A stretch of DNA of 64,000 nt from GCA-2690565 sp002457235 (GTDB lineage: Bacteria; Verrucomicrobiota; Verrucomicrobiia; Opitutales; Coraliomargaritaceae): assembly GCA_045565695.1 (NCBI GenBank), contig JBJLEZ010000010.1:65535-129534 (forward strand). Reading direction: 5' to 3'. The translations under genes and the position numbers were made by a program. Under the pieces are notes generated by a model. The model had not been told where the DNA came from, made no database searches, and saw only the letters and a list, made by a program, of their open reading frames with translations. This document shows, piece by piece, positions 45,501 to 53,572 of the stretch. Within the stretch, counting starts at the first letter, position 1. Every line of letters begins with the position of its first letter.

Positions 45501-45754
45501 TGAGCAGAGTAATAGCTCCTGTCTTTATCAGTTGTTACTTCAAACTCGGGAAGGTCGTAATAAATGACTTCATTTGATGAGCTATTATCATCAGTTCCAT
45601 ATGACTGTATTTCGGATGAAGGAGATTCGTTAAGTTCTTCATTTTCTTCCACATCTTGATTTTGTACAACTAGTACATTCTGAGCTAAGAGAAGATTAGT
45701 CGTAAGGATGGAAATTAAAGGAAGGAGTATATATTTTTTAAAGAGATTATTCAT
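42548..45754 (-). CDS. TonB-dependent outer-membrane receptor
   Basis: A 1,068-aa outer-membrane transporter. The signal peptide is about residues 1-24. The plug domain (about 75-200) shows ETPATITVINKELIEDLN, LRFRGF and VERTDVIRGSNSLIFGQSAPGG. The rest is a 22-strand barrel with many aromatic-rich strands, ending SYSVRFTIDY. The plug resembles siderophore-type receptors, but PVC bacteria use such receptors for glycans too. No SusD-like lipoprotein gene is present. It stands alone on the minus strand between the giant modular gene (convergent) and the eight-gene operon (divergent, 186-bp gap). It is the only outer-membrane transporter in the window, so it is the natural candidate for importing oligosaccharides. 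Ligand unproven. Confidence 0.92.
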   Translation of the reverse strand: MNNLFKKYILLPLISILTTNLLLAQNVLVVQNQDVEENEELNESPSSEIQSYGTDDNSSSNEVIYYDLPEFEVTTDKDRSYYSAHTLSATRTNALIKETPATITVINKELIEDLNIGSIGDIDQAIASAVKEEDPTSDNALRFRGFQTTFQLFEFMPRQTPLNFYNVERTDVIRGSNSLIFGQSAPGGKVNLNAKKPRFNKNSERFGVLFGNKGREEYSYDINTVHNNQFATRFMATSTKRDYLQLHRYNEYKGATLELSYRPSSQTQYRLHLERINSNRHFASGTYKDNTGQYGVTGIPEDFPATSDVLDYISDDLLNYIINYNDHTIINDNGTTGGYYSPTDGTSNWRLYPYINIDSEEDFQDFYSEIGPENSGNAAGATLSKEQGDFIIGDITHRFSDNLEGKISIMHEKAERDQLRPEGGNNLRASTATWRHIASDQAAEVGGINGEDKDKLFVQSYWVNSIDDNESTAIRTTLFTDIELFKTKQRLLLGYDYDKIRKNNRSNQLFNTSDTNWANRTTDSFNIPYTGSNPFDSVSSVNGVNPYQEINGAIVFIDENNYDPNYPVFPEGYRPNAIGSFYPRSQRFGETELNALWFALQGKYMNNKLSTLIGARYDAMDVQSTHINLLNSENLDANSTKQKTYHKVSPSLGAIYWANSNVGIFANHSASIQTPTSNDLQADGKEIPPQTGKGSELGLKFDLFEGSVNGQIMGFYVEKKNDSTQFENPVLRAWAKINAPELFESYIDFTDPNDPQLRSRFTRFGKHIADTVVISKGVELDLYYNPIPSTTLFLGYAYLDTEVDNSPVVSEGTNIGIKDGHTNPGTSHHKGVINFRKNFQKGKLKGWYVGSGLRYYSESYAGNYYEDIGHQGDELWQNKVKDDDTGYLGDGLADVTSITEYDLDALAEQDPVSGNTLFNFIDLESEQIYYSTSLTEARSTLQQSLMDNGTSLFDAMTQATSRIKDLGPAPKAEFDSNNDGLLNNEEYVYTAGAKTRQPKSHELWLSDHFNTSLFFGWRGKISKGRNAPIANVHFHIDNVLNHIDLLARGMNAYYTDSRSYSVRFTIDY

Positions 45755-45940
45755 TATGAAATGATGAAGTTTTAAAATAAGCAGATTATGGTATCATAAT
45801 ATAGAAAAAAATACCCATTTTAGAAGTTCCTTTAAGTTATTGATTAGGTATAATGTGTTTGCAGTGATGTTCTTTATTTTACTGATTGAATAAACAATTT
45901 AAATTATTGTGAATAATAAAAGAGTTTTACTCATCTTTAT

Positions 45941-48745
45941 ATGTCTACTTTGTTTAAATATCTTCTACTAATTGTTTCAAGCATTCCTGCATTTATTTTG
46001 TCCGCAGATGACTTCACCATTTCTGAGAATGGTTCTATTCGTTGGGACGACACTTTATTAGAAAATAAGCCAGATGGAAATTGGATGTACCTCGTTAGCA
46101 AGAAGAATGTTCTCATTGAATCAACGAAATTTTCTGTTCAGACGCCTTTGGGTCAAAGTCGTAGCAATTTACTTCCTTGGAGAATCAGACAATACAAAGA
46201 TGAAAAGGGTTTGACCTATAAAGAGCCAATTAAAATTGGTGACGCTAAAGGCTTTTTGAAAATTGAACATAAGCCTCTAGAAAATCGAAAAATAGATTGC
46301 TCAATCGATTTTAAAGCAGAGGGTTATAACACAAATTTGCAGACGCTTAATTTACCTATCCATGTCTTTGCTGGAAAAAAGTTTTATGTAAATGGTGTAC
46401 CATATACTTATTCAGAAGGCACGGGAAAATCACGACACCATATAAACCTCCTCAAGCGGACTCGCTTAGAAGAGTTTATCGCAAGTGACGAAAAGTATGG
46501 TGCCTTCAAAATTATTCCAAAATCAGAATTGGAAATTGAGATTGTTGAAAAACTTGATTGGAAAGGGCATAGGTCGATCTGGCTCAACCTTTACCCAGTC
46601 AATGGGGAGCGTATTGAGTACAGATTTGTCCTTCCCCCAGAATTAAATGAAGACACCCAATTAAGTTATAAGGCCAATGCGATAGAGAATGGTAGTTTTG
46701 AGAATGGTCGCGAAGGCTGGGGAATCATTTTCAAAAAAAGAGATGTTACTTCCGATTGGTCATTGACTAAAGAGGCATCGAGTGAAGGGAGTACTTCATT
46801 AAAAGTTTCTGTAATTGAACAAAAGCATGTTTTTGAGCCGCTCGTGAAATCAGCTATCGTTGCCTCGGACTATTTTCAGTCAACTGCCTTGAAATCGGTC
46901 CGTTTTTCGGTCGATTTGAAAGCGGACAAAATAGGTCAAAAAGCAAAGCTACAAATTCGTTATGTTCCGACAGCCTTAGTCCCAAATGACGGAAGCAACT
47001 TGTTGGAAAAAGAAGTGGTATTAAGCAAAAAATGGGAACGATACGGATTTAATGTGGACCTTCCTTTGGCAGAAAATAATGCTTACGCTGTAGCGATAGA
47101 GTTTCCAGAGATTAAGGCGGGGGACTCGGTGTTTGTTGACGCTCTTCGCATTGGTTCTCCAGAAGATATAAATTATTCGGCTTATTCGGAATTAGAATCA
47201 GGATTGGATACAATTCGCTATCGTCGAATATATGAACTTAATGAGCCCTTTGACTTGATATCGTACTTGAAGAATAACGGGAAGAAGCGAGTGAATTATA
47301 AACTTCTTTTAAAGATTCGAGACACTGAAGGTCAACTGGTCTACGAAGCGGAGAAGCCTTATAAAGCTTTAAGAAAGGGAGGCCATTACGAACATCAATG
47401 GGAGACTCCTGGTTTTAAAAAACAAGGAATGTACCGTGCTGAATTGTTAACTCTGAATAAAGATTCCGATGTCATAAATCGAAACCATATTTCTCTGGCT
47501 GTTCTCAGGAAAAGGGAATTGAATGTTGTCGATCCGTCCAATAAATTTGGTGTTAATATTACGGATCTTAGGGAGTTTTGGGCACTTGAAAGAATCGGAA
47601 TTGGTTGGTCTCGATTTACCTTCAATTGTAGCTTGTCTGATTTAATGCCCAGCAAAGGTGTTTGGAACCATCAGCATGAAAAGCGTCTATCTGCCTTATT
47701 GGATTATCAAAAAGAATTTGGAGTCACGCCGCTTGCGGTTCTCGGACCAGGAATCCCCAAATGGGCATCGAGTGGGCCCCCAGGCTCTTCGTCCTCTAGA
47801 GTTTATGCTCCAAAAACATCTCTCAATCATTATTTTGATGACTACCTTACTCGCTTGCTCGATTTTACTGACGGTCGATTGTATGCAATCGAAACATGGA
47901 ACGAACCCGATATACCGCTTTTCTACAGAGGTTCTGTTCAAGAAATGGCGGATTTTTCTGAACTTTGTTACGGTATCATTAAACGAGAAAAACCAGATAT
48001 AGAAGTCGTGGGGCTGGGATTAGCTACTCCAGCTGAAACTAAAAATACTTTTTTAGATAAATTATTAAATCAGGTCAGTTTGGATAATTTTGATGCGATA
48101 TCCTATCACCCATATACTGAAGGTAGGCGTCATCCAGCTAGAGGGCATTTTCGAGATGTTGTTCAAGGCTTCTACTCAAAAGTGGAAAGCTTTGGCCCAG
48201 TGCCTCCCTTATGGGCAACAGAATTCGGATGGTTTGGTTTAGCACATGACGCCAAAAAATTCGTTCCCTACAAAAATCCATTTGTTGCTAGAGAAATTTT
48301 GGATGAGAAAGAAAGTGCTGAAGCGTATATTCAGTCTATTTGTACAGCTTTTGCTAATGGCGTAGAGAAGACGTTTTATTTCACCCTTTTAGAAGGTAAT
48401 ATATTGGATCGTTGGCTTCATGGATGGGTTGGGCCTGGAGGGCGTTCAGTCGAGCTTGGTTTCATTGCTGCAGCTACTGCCTGTGATCTCATTGCTGATA
48501 TGCAGTGTTTAGGCCAAGAGTTTATTGAGGGCGGGATATGTCAGACGAAATTCTCCAACTATTCTAAAAATATTGTCGTACTTTGGAGCGAAAGAAAAGT
48601 AAAGACCTTGAATCTTCCACTGACCGAAAATTTAACCGTTTATGATCTCTATGGAAACAGTATGCCCTTGAATTTCAATAATGGCGGTACTTTTGTTGAG
48701 ATAAAAGTGTCCTCACAACCCATTTATTTAGTTTATGAAAAATAA
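45941..48745 (+). CDS. Secreted clan GH-A glycosidase, family not recognised
   Basis: A 934-aa exported protein (signal peptide to about residue 22). The N-terminal beta region (about 23-240) is followed by a CBM4/9-like domain (about 245-420, opening with ENGSFENGREGW), an Ig-like domain (about 425-525), and a TIM barrel (about 530-860). The barrel carries the clan GH-A pair: acid/base E655 in IETWNEPD and nucleophile E761 in WATEFGW. A small C-terminal beta domain follows. The barrel resembles GH39 or GH5-like enzymes but I cannot place it in a family. It starts the eight-gene operon with the anhydrogalactose enzymes and overlaps the next sulfatase gene by 11 bp. It is a leading candidate for the missing glycosidase. 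A TATAAT at 45849-45854 may be its -10 box. Confidence 0.82.
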   Translation: MSTLFKYLLLIVSSIPAFILSADDFTISENGSIRWDDTLLENKPDGNWMYLVSKKNVLIESTKFSVQTPLGQSRSNLLPWRIRQYKDEKGLTYKEPIKIGDAKGFLKIEHKPLENRKIDCSIDFKAEGYNTNLQTLNLPIHVFAGKKFYVNGVPYTYSEGTGKSRHHINLLKRTRLEEFIASDEKYGAFKIIPKSELEIEIVEKLDWKGHRSIWLNLYPVNGERIEYRFVLPPELNEDTQLSYKANAIENGSFENGREGWGIIFKKRDVTSDWSLTKEASSEGSTSLKVSVIEQKHVFEPLVKSAIVASDYFQSTALKSVRFSVDLKADKIGQKAKLQIRYVPTALVPNDGSNLLEKEVVLSKKWERYGFNVDLPLAENNAYAVAIEFPEIKAGDSVFVDALRIGSPEDINYSAYSELESGLDTIRYRRIYELNEPFDLISYLKNNGKKRVNYKLLLKIRDTEGQLVYEAEKPYKALRKGGHYEHQWETPGFKKQGMYRAELLTLNKDSDVINRNHISLAVLRKRELNVVDPSNKFGVNITDLREFWALERIGIGWSRFTFNCSLSDLMPSKGVWNHQHEKRLSALLDYQKEFGVTPLAVLGPGIPKWASSGPPGSSSSRVYAPKTSLNHYFDDYLTRLLDFTDGRLYAIETWNEPDIPLFYRGSVQEMADFSELCYGIIKREKPDIEVVGLGLATPAETKNTFLDKLLNQVSLDNFDAISYHPYTEGRRHPARGHFRDVVQGFYSKVESFGPVPPLWATEFGWFGLAHDAKKFVPYKNPFVAREILDEKESAEAYIQSICTAFANGVEKTFYFTLLEGNILDRWLHGWVGPGGRSVELGFIAAATACDLIADMQCLGQEFIEGGICQTKFSNYSKNIVVLWSERKVKTLNLPLTENLTVYDLYGNSMPLNFNNGGTFVEIKVSSQPIYLVYEK

Positions 48746-50318
48746 ATCTCACATCTTAAATTACAGTCTACTTTTTTTGATTTCGATTGCTTCATTTATC
48801 AATCTCTATGCAATAAATGATGAAACAAAAGACCCTCCCAATGTTCTACTGATCATTTGCGATGATTTAAACACGGATATTGAAGGCTGGGGAGGGCATC
48901 CACAAACACTGACACCCAATATAACTCGATTGATGCAAGAGGCAATCAGCTTTAAGCAGGCACACTGTACAATTCCTATTTGTGCTCCTTCGCGTTCAAG
49001 TTTCCTTACTGGGATTTATCCTCATAACTCAAACAATTTTGCGTTTGATCAGTGGATGAAAAATCCAGTACTCAGTCAGTCCAAATCACTTTCACGTTAT
49101 TTTAAGGATAACGGCTATTTTACTTTAGGTACAGGAAAAATAATGCATCATTTAGTTCGCTCGCAGTGGGATGAGTTTTATCAAGAATCCGATTATGGTC
49201 CTTACGCTTTTGATGGCAAAGAAAACAAACCACACCCACTCGTCCCCAAGCCATTCCGAGATGATTTTGGACGGATTGATGGATCTTTTGGCCCTTTAAT
49301 GAACCTTAAGGGAAAAACTTTCGAGGGTGTAGAATACAGCTGGCAGAGCGGTAATTGGGTCAGAATGTACTCATTAGACTATGAAACGGATGAGAATCGA
49401 GATCCAACAGCTGATGAGCAAAATACTCAATGGGTTATCGAGCGATTGAATGATTTATCGCAAAATAACAATGAAGAACCTTTTTTTATGGCCCTTGGAT
49501 TAATGCGACCGCATACACCTTTAATCGTACCTCAGAAATATTTTGATCGTTTCCCTTTGGATTCAATAGAGCTACCAGAAATGTTAGAGGGTGATGCGAT
49601 CGATACCTTTTTGCTTGATTCTCGAGGAGGAAACGACAGAGGGAGGAAGATTTTTAACAGCCTTGTTGCTTCTTATGAAACTAAGGAGTTAGCCTTAAAA
49701 CATTTCATTCAAGCCTATCTTGCCTGTGTGGCATCTGTGGATGATTTAGTCGGGCAGATTTTAGATACCTTAGAAAAAACGGAGCTTTCTGAAAACACAA
49801 TCGTGGTCTTTACTAGTGACCATGGATGGGGTAATGGGCCTAAGGATTATGTTTATAAAAATGCCCTTTGGGAAGAGAGCACTCGTGTTCCTTTGATTAT
49901 TAAGGTTCCTGAACTGACACAAGGTGGTATCGAATGTAATCATCCGGTCTCTTTAATTGATTTATATCCGACACTTCTAGAACTGTGTAGTCTATCTGCT
50001 GATAATAGAATCAGCGAAACAGGATATCGTTTAGATGGTTTCAGTCTAGTGCCATTCATTCAAACACCGAATACTTTAGAATGGACAGGGCCTAATTCAG
50101 CATTAACAGTCATTCATAAATGGAAAGAAAAAGATCCTTTAAATCAGAGTTATTCTCTTAGGTCAAAAGATTGGAGGTATATACGATACCACTCAGGCAA
50201 AGAAGAATTATATGATAAAACTGAAGACGTATTTGAATGGACAAATCTCGCCTACAAGACTGAATACAAGGATCAAATAATTAAGTTTAGAAAGGAATTA
50301 GACGCACGTCTAAAATAA
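48735..50318 (+). CDS. Secreted sulfatase, iduronate-2-sulfatase-like
   Basis: A 527-aa sulfatase with a Sec signal peptide (to about residue 27). The first metal strand is NVLLIICDDLNTDIEGWGG, the formylglycine site is C83 in ICAPSRSSFLTG, GTGKIMHH and FTSDHGWGNGPKD follow. It is the third member of the iduronate-2-sulfatase-like group here, closest in layout to 23476-25086. Its start overlaps the end of the GH-A glycosidase gene by 11 bp, so the two are translationally coupled and probably act on the same chain. The aldehyde dehydrogenase gene begins 9 bp later. Confidence 0.93.
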   Translation: MKNKSHILNYSLLFLISIASFINLYAINDETKDPPNVLLIICDDLNTDIEGWGGHPQTLTPNITRLMQEAISFKQAHCTIPICAPSRSSFLTGIYPHNSNNFAFDQWMKNPVLSQSKSLSRYFKDNGYFTLGTGKIMHHLVRSQWDEFYQESDYGPYAFDGKENKPHPLVPKPFRDDFGRIDGSFGPLMNLKGKTFEGVEYSWQSGNWVRMYSLDYETDENRDPTADEQNTQWVIERLNDLSQNNNEEPFFMALGLMRPHTPLIVPQKYFDRFPLDSIELPEMLEGDAIDTFLLDSRGGNDRGRKIFNSLVASYETKELALKHFIQAYLACVASVDDLVGQILDTLEKTELSENTIVVFTSDHGWGNGPKDYVYKNALWEESTRVPLIIKVPELTQGGIECNHPVSLIDLYPTLLELCSLSADNRISETGYRLDGFSLVPFIQTPNTLEWTGPNSALTVIHKWKEKDPLNQSYSLRSKDWRYIRYHSGKEELYDKTEDVFEWTNLAYKTEYKDQIIKFRKELDARLK

Positions 50319-50327
50319 CGAACTATT

Positions 50328-51740
50328 ATGAGGACAGAAAATTACATTGGAGGCAAATGGGTAGCGAGTGATTCTAAGTTAAATGTTTTTAATCCAGCCA
50401 ATGGTTTAAAAATTGCCGAGGTATCTTCTGCTTCTGCTACTGTTGTTGAGCAAGCACTTCAGTCAGCTCAAGTAGCTTTTAATGAGTACTCGCAATTTTC
50501 TATAGAAAAAAGACAGGAGTTAATACAGCAATTAGTAGATAAGCTAAAAGAACAGGCTGATCCAATTATTGAATTATTAATTCTTGAGACTGGAAAAACT
50601 AAAGAAGTGGCTAGTTATGATTATGGTATGCTTCTAGAAGCGCTTCCATTTTTCATTGAAGAAGTAAAAAGGAATTATGGAGAGACGATTCCTGATTATA
50701 CAGGCGATCATATAAATATTATTTCGCATCATCCTGTCGGTGTTGTCGCTGGGTTATTGACTTGGAATTTTCCTTTATTGAATTTGGCTTATAAATTAGG
50801 GCCCGCTTTAGCAACAGGTTGTTCGGTTGTCTTTAAAGCCTCACATCATACACCATTGTCTTCTTTACTAGTTGCTGAAGTAATTGATTCGATAGGCTTT
50901 CCCAAAGGAACGGTAAATATTCTAACGGGTGATCCAAAACTTGTTAGCGACACGTTAGCCGAAAGCAAGATTCCTCGATTATTAACAGCAATAGGATCTA
51001 CTTTTGCAGGCAAAAAACTAGTCGAAAAATCAGCTTCTTCGATTAAACGCTTTTCGCTAGAGCTTGGCGGAGATGCTCCAGTCATAGTTTTTGAAGATGC
51101 CGATTTAGATAATGCAGTAGAAACTATTGTTAGTCTCAAGATGGCAAATGCAGGTCAAATTTGCGTGGCTCCTAATCGAGTTTATATCCATGATTCTATT
51201 TACGATAAATTTATACAGAAATCCGTAGATTTTGTTAAAAAATATAGAATGCTTGGAGATTCAGGAGGCGGGCCCGAGTTAAGTCCACTCGTGGATGAGG
51301 CAAGTGTTATCCGTCTCGAGAATATTTGTAGTTCTGAGATTCATAAGGGATCAGTCGTTGTTGGCGGGAAAAGAGTGAAGCGCGAAGGATATTTTTTCGA
51401 ACCAACAATAGTTAAAGATTTGTCTTTTGATACATCTTTAGTCTGTGAAGAGCTTTTTGGTCCAGTCATCCCGGTTTTTTCTTTCAGCAATTCGGATGAT
51501 ATATACTCCATGGCAAATGATACTGAATATGGTCTATCTGCATACCTATTTACACAAAGTTTAAGCAGAGCTTTAGAAGCAGAAAAACGCTTATTATTTG
51601 GAAACATTCTAATAAATACCGTACATTATTCTATTCAGCTTCCCCATGGTGGTTTGAAACAAAGTGGATTTGGTAAAGATATTGGCCACCATTCGCTCGC
51701 AGATTATTATGATTTGAAGAGGATTTCTATTAAACGATAA
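50328..51740 (+). CDS. Aldehyde dehydrogenase, probable 3,6-anhydrogalactose dehydrogenase
   Basis: A 470-aa NAD(P)-dependent aldehyde dehydrogenase. LTWNFPLLNLAYKLGPAL begins the cofactor region, the general base is E245 (LELGGDAP) and the catalytic cysteine is C279 (NAGQICVAPNRV). The C-terminal GLKQSGFGKDIGHHSL segment is intact. The usual FTGS loop reads AIGSTFAGK. Alone it would only be called an ALDH. Followed by cycloisomerase, aldolase and KDG-type kinase genes, it fits the first step of 3,6-anhydro-D-galactose use (DauA-type), oxidising the free aldehyde to 3,6-anhydro-D-galactonate. A lactaldehyde or galactose-type substrate is the alternative. Cytoplasmic. Confidence 0.88.
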   Translation: MRTENYIGGKWVASDSKLNVFNPANGLKIAEVSSASATVVEQALQSAQVAFNEYSQFSIEKRQELIQQLVDKLKEQADPIIELLILETGKTKEVASYDYGMLLEALPFFIEEVKRNYGETIPDYTGDHINIISHHPVGVVAGLLTWNFPLLNLAYKLGPALATGCSVVFKASHHTPLSSLLVAEVIDSIGFPKGTVNILTGDPKLVSDTLAESKIPRLLTAIGSTFAGKKLVEKSASSIKRFSLELGGDAPVIVFEDADLDNAVETIVSLKMANAGQICVAPNRVYIHDSIYDKFIQKSVDFVKKYRMLGDSGGGPELSPLVDEASVIRLENICSSEIHKGSVVVGGKRVKREGYFFEPTIVKDLSFDTSLVCEELFGPVIPVFSFSNSDDIYSMANDTEYGLSAYLFTQSLSRALEAEKRLLFGNILINTVHYSIQLPHGGLKQSGFGKDIGHHSLADYYDLKRISIKR

Positions 51741-51758
51741 ATTTGTACTTTAAGGAAA

Positions 51759-52898
51759 ATGAAAATTGCTAGCATAGATGTCTATCCACTCAAAACAGAT
51801 TTAGAAAATCCAATCGGTTTTTCCCAGTGGTATTATAGCGCTAAAAATAATTTAGTGGTAAAAATCACAGCCCAAGATGGTACTGTTGGCTGGGGAGAGT
51901 GCTACGGGCCTAGTCATGCTATTGCACAATCAATTGAATCTTACTTCAAGCCCTTACTTTTAGGGAAAAATGCATTGGAAATTGAGATGCTTTGGCAGTT
52001 AATGTGGAAGTCTTACTTAGATTTTAATCGCTTAGGAATTTTCATGGCAGGAATATCGGGCATTGACATTGCGTTATGGGATTTAAAAGGGAAATTATAT
52101 AGTGCTCCATTAAGAGAATTACTGGGTGGAACAAGCGATCCGATACCTTGCTATGCAACTGGTATGTATTTCAGGAAAGATATTTCAGATGATCAGTTGG
52201 TTAAACTACTTTTGCAAGAAGCCGAGGAATATGTGAAAGGTGGATTTAGTTTTCTTAAGATTAAGATTGGTAAGAATTTGAATTTTGATGCAAAGCTTGT
52301 TGAAGCTTTCCGCCAAAAATTCCCAAATATATCATTAGCTGCCGATGCTAATCATGCCTATAATTATAAAGAGGCTACTTGTATAGGCCGTTTACTAGAA
52401 AAGAATAATTATAGTTGGTTTGAGGAGCCCTTGCATCCTAGTAATATTGAGGATATGGCATTATTACGGGAATCATTAGATGTCCCTATATCCTCTGGAG
52501 AATGCGAGCAAACTCGCTACGGATTTTTGAAATTATCTCAGGCAAAAGCCTTAGATATTTTTCAGCCTGACCCTGCTTATTGTGGGGGTATTTCAGAATA
52601 TTTAAAAATTCAAGCGATTGCATCTGCAAGTCATATTGATTGTATTCCGCATTGTTGGGGATTAAAAATCAATCAAGCTGTTTCGGCTTCATTGCTTTCT
52701 ACCAGCTCAGAAAATCCAGGGCGTTTTGAGAAGCGTGCATTCTATCTAGAAATGGATCAAACGGAGCATCCAATTCGTGATACTATATTTAGTGCCTCTC
52801 ATGAAATAAAAGATGGCTGTTTACATTTTAATAATCTGCCCGGTCTCGGTGTGAGCATTGATGAGCAATTACTGGATTCCTTTAAGGCAGCCAAATAA
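51759..52898 (+). CDS. Enolase-superfamily cycloisomerase/dehydratase, probable anhydrogalactonate cycloisomerase
   Basis: A 379-aa enzyme of the mandelate racemase branch of the enolase superfamily. The capping domain (1-120) is followed by the barrel with K167-I-K169, metal ligands D196 (ADANHAY), E222 (WFEEPL) and E248 (SSGECEQ), and a late histidine H298 (IPHCWG). The branch includes galactonate dehydratase and 3,6-anhydrogalactonate cycloisomerase. The order ALDH-cycloisomerase-aldolase-kinase supports the latter, ring-opening 3,6-anhydro-D-galactonate to 2-keto-3-deoxy-D-galactonate. A ribosome site (AAGGA, 6 bp before the ATG) is present. If it were a galactonate dehydratase, the pathway would be DeLey-Doudoroff, but galactokinase and the lack of a galactose dehydrogenase argue against this. 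Confidence 0.87.
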   Translation: MKIASIDVYPLKTDLENPIGFSQWYYSAKNNLVVKITAQDGTVGWGECYGPSHAIAQSIESYFKPLLLGKNALEIEMLWQLMWKSYLDFNRLGIFMAGISGIDIALWDLKGKLYSAPLRELLGGTSDPIPCYATGMYFRKDISDDQLVKLLLQEAEEYVKGGFSFLKIKIGKNLNFDAKLVEAFRQKFPNISLAADANHAYNYKEATCIGRLLEKNNYSWFEEPLHPSNIEDMALLRESLDVPISSGECEQTRYGFLKLSQAKALDIFQPDPAYCGGISEYLKIQAIASASHIDCIPHCWGLKINQAVSASLLSTSSENPGRFEKRAFYLEMDQTEHPIRDTIFSASHEIKDGCLHFNNLPGLGVSIDEQLLDSFKAAK

Positions 52899-52905
52899 AG
52901 CTTTT

Positions 52906-53559
52906 ATGAAACAATTATTTTCAGAAGAATTTAGGTCAGGATTATCGAGTGCAAAGGTAATTGCTACCGCTACCATATCCAATGTTGAAGATGCACTTCC
53001 TATAGGAGAGGCCCTTCTAGGTGGAGGAATCAATACTATCGAGGTAACTCTACGAACACCTGTAGCTTTAAAAGCAATGAAAGTACTAGCAGATAATTTG
53101 CCTGAAATGAATTTAATTGCAGGGACGGTTATTGATTTAGAGCAAGTCTCTCAGGTTATAGATGCAGGAGCTATTTGCGGAGTTTCTCCTGGGTTAAATA
53201 GAAAAATTATAGAAAAATCTTTAGCATTAAAATTTCCATTTGCACCAGGTATTGCAACGCCTAGTGAAATCGAATTAGGCTTAGATTATGGTTGCGATAT
53301 ATTTAAATTTTTTCCTTCGGAAAATTTGGGAGGTCTTGGTTTTTTGGAGAATATGTTTAAACCTTATGCGCACAAAGAGATTCAGTTTATTCCACTTGGA
53401 GGTATAAATTTAGACAATGCTCAAAATTATTTCAGTTCAAGTTGCATCCTTGCCATTGGAGGTTCTTGGATTGTGGATGATAAATCTGTGCAATCTAAAG
53501 ATTGGATTTCAATCAAAAATAAAGCAGAAAAGGTAATGGCATTATCTACAAAAAAATAA
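52906..53559 (+). CDS. 2-keto-3-deoxy-6-phosphogalactonate/gluconate aldolase
   Basis: A 217-aa class I aldolase from the ATG at 52906. This start was chosen over the TTG at 52858, which would overlap the previous gene and add a non-homologous 16-residue leader. IEVTLRTPVAL, AGTVIDLEQV, GVSPGLN, FAPGIATPSEIELGLDYGCDIFKFFPSE and PLGGIN are the KDPG-aldolase family blocks; the Schiff-base lysine is K134. The enzyme splits KDPG or KDPGal into pyruvate and glyceraldehyde 3-phosphate. In this operon it would complete anhydrogalactose breakdown (DauD-type). It follows the cycloisomerase by 7 bp. Confidence 0.92.
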   Translation: MKQLFSEEFRSGLSSAKVIATATISNVEDALPIGEALLGGGINTIEVTLRTPVALKAMKVLADNLPEMNLIAGTVIDLEQVSQVIDAGAICGVSPGLNRKIIEKSLALKFPFAPGIATPSEIELGLDYGCDIFKFFPSENLGGLGFLENMFKPYAHKEIQFIPLGGINLDNAQNYFSSSCILAIGGSWIVDDKSVQSKDWISIKNKAEKVMALSTKK

Positions 53560-53572
53560 CTATATATTGACC

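Noticed and set aside
42548..45754. SusC/SusD pair
   Set aside because: No SusD-like lipoprotein gene is present near the receptor, and the plug is of the siderophore-receptor type.
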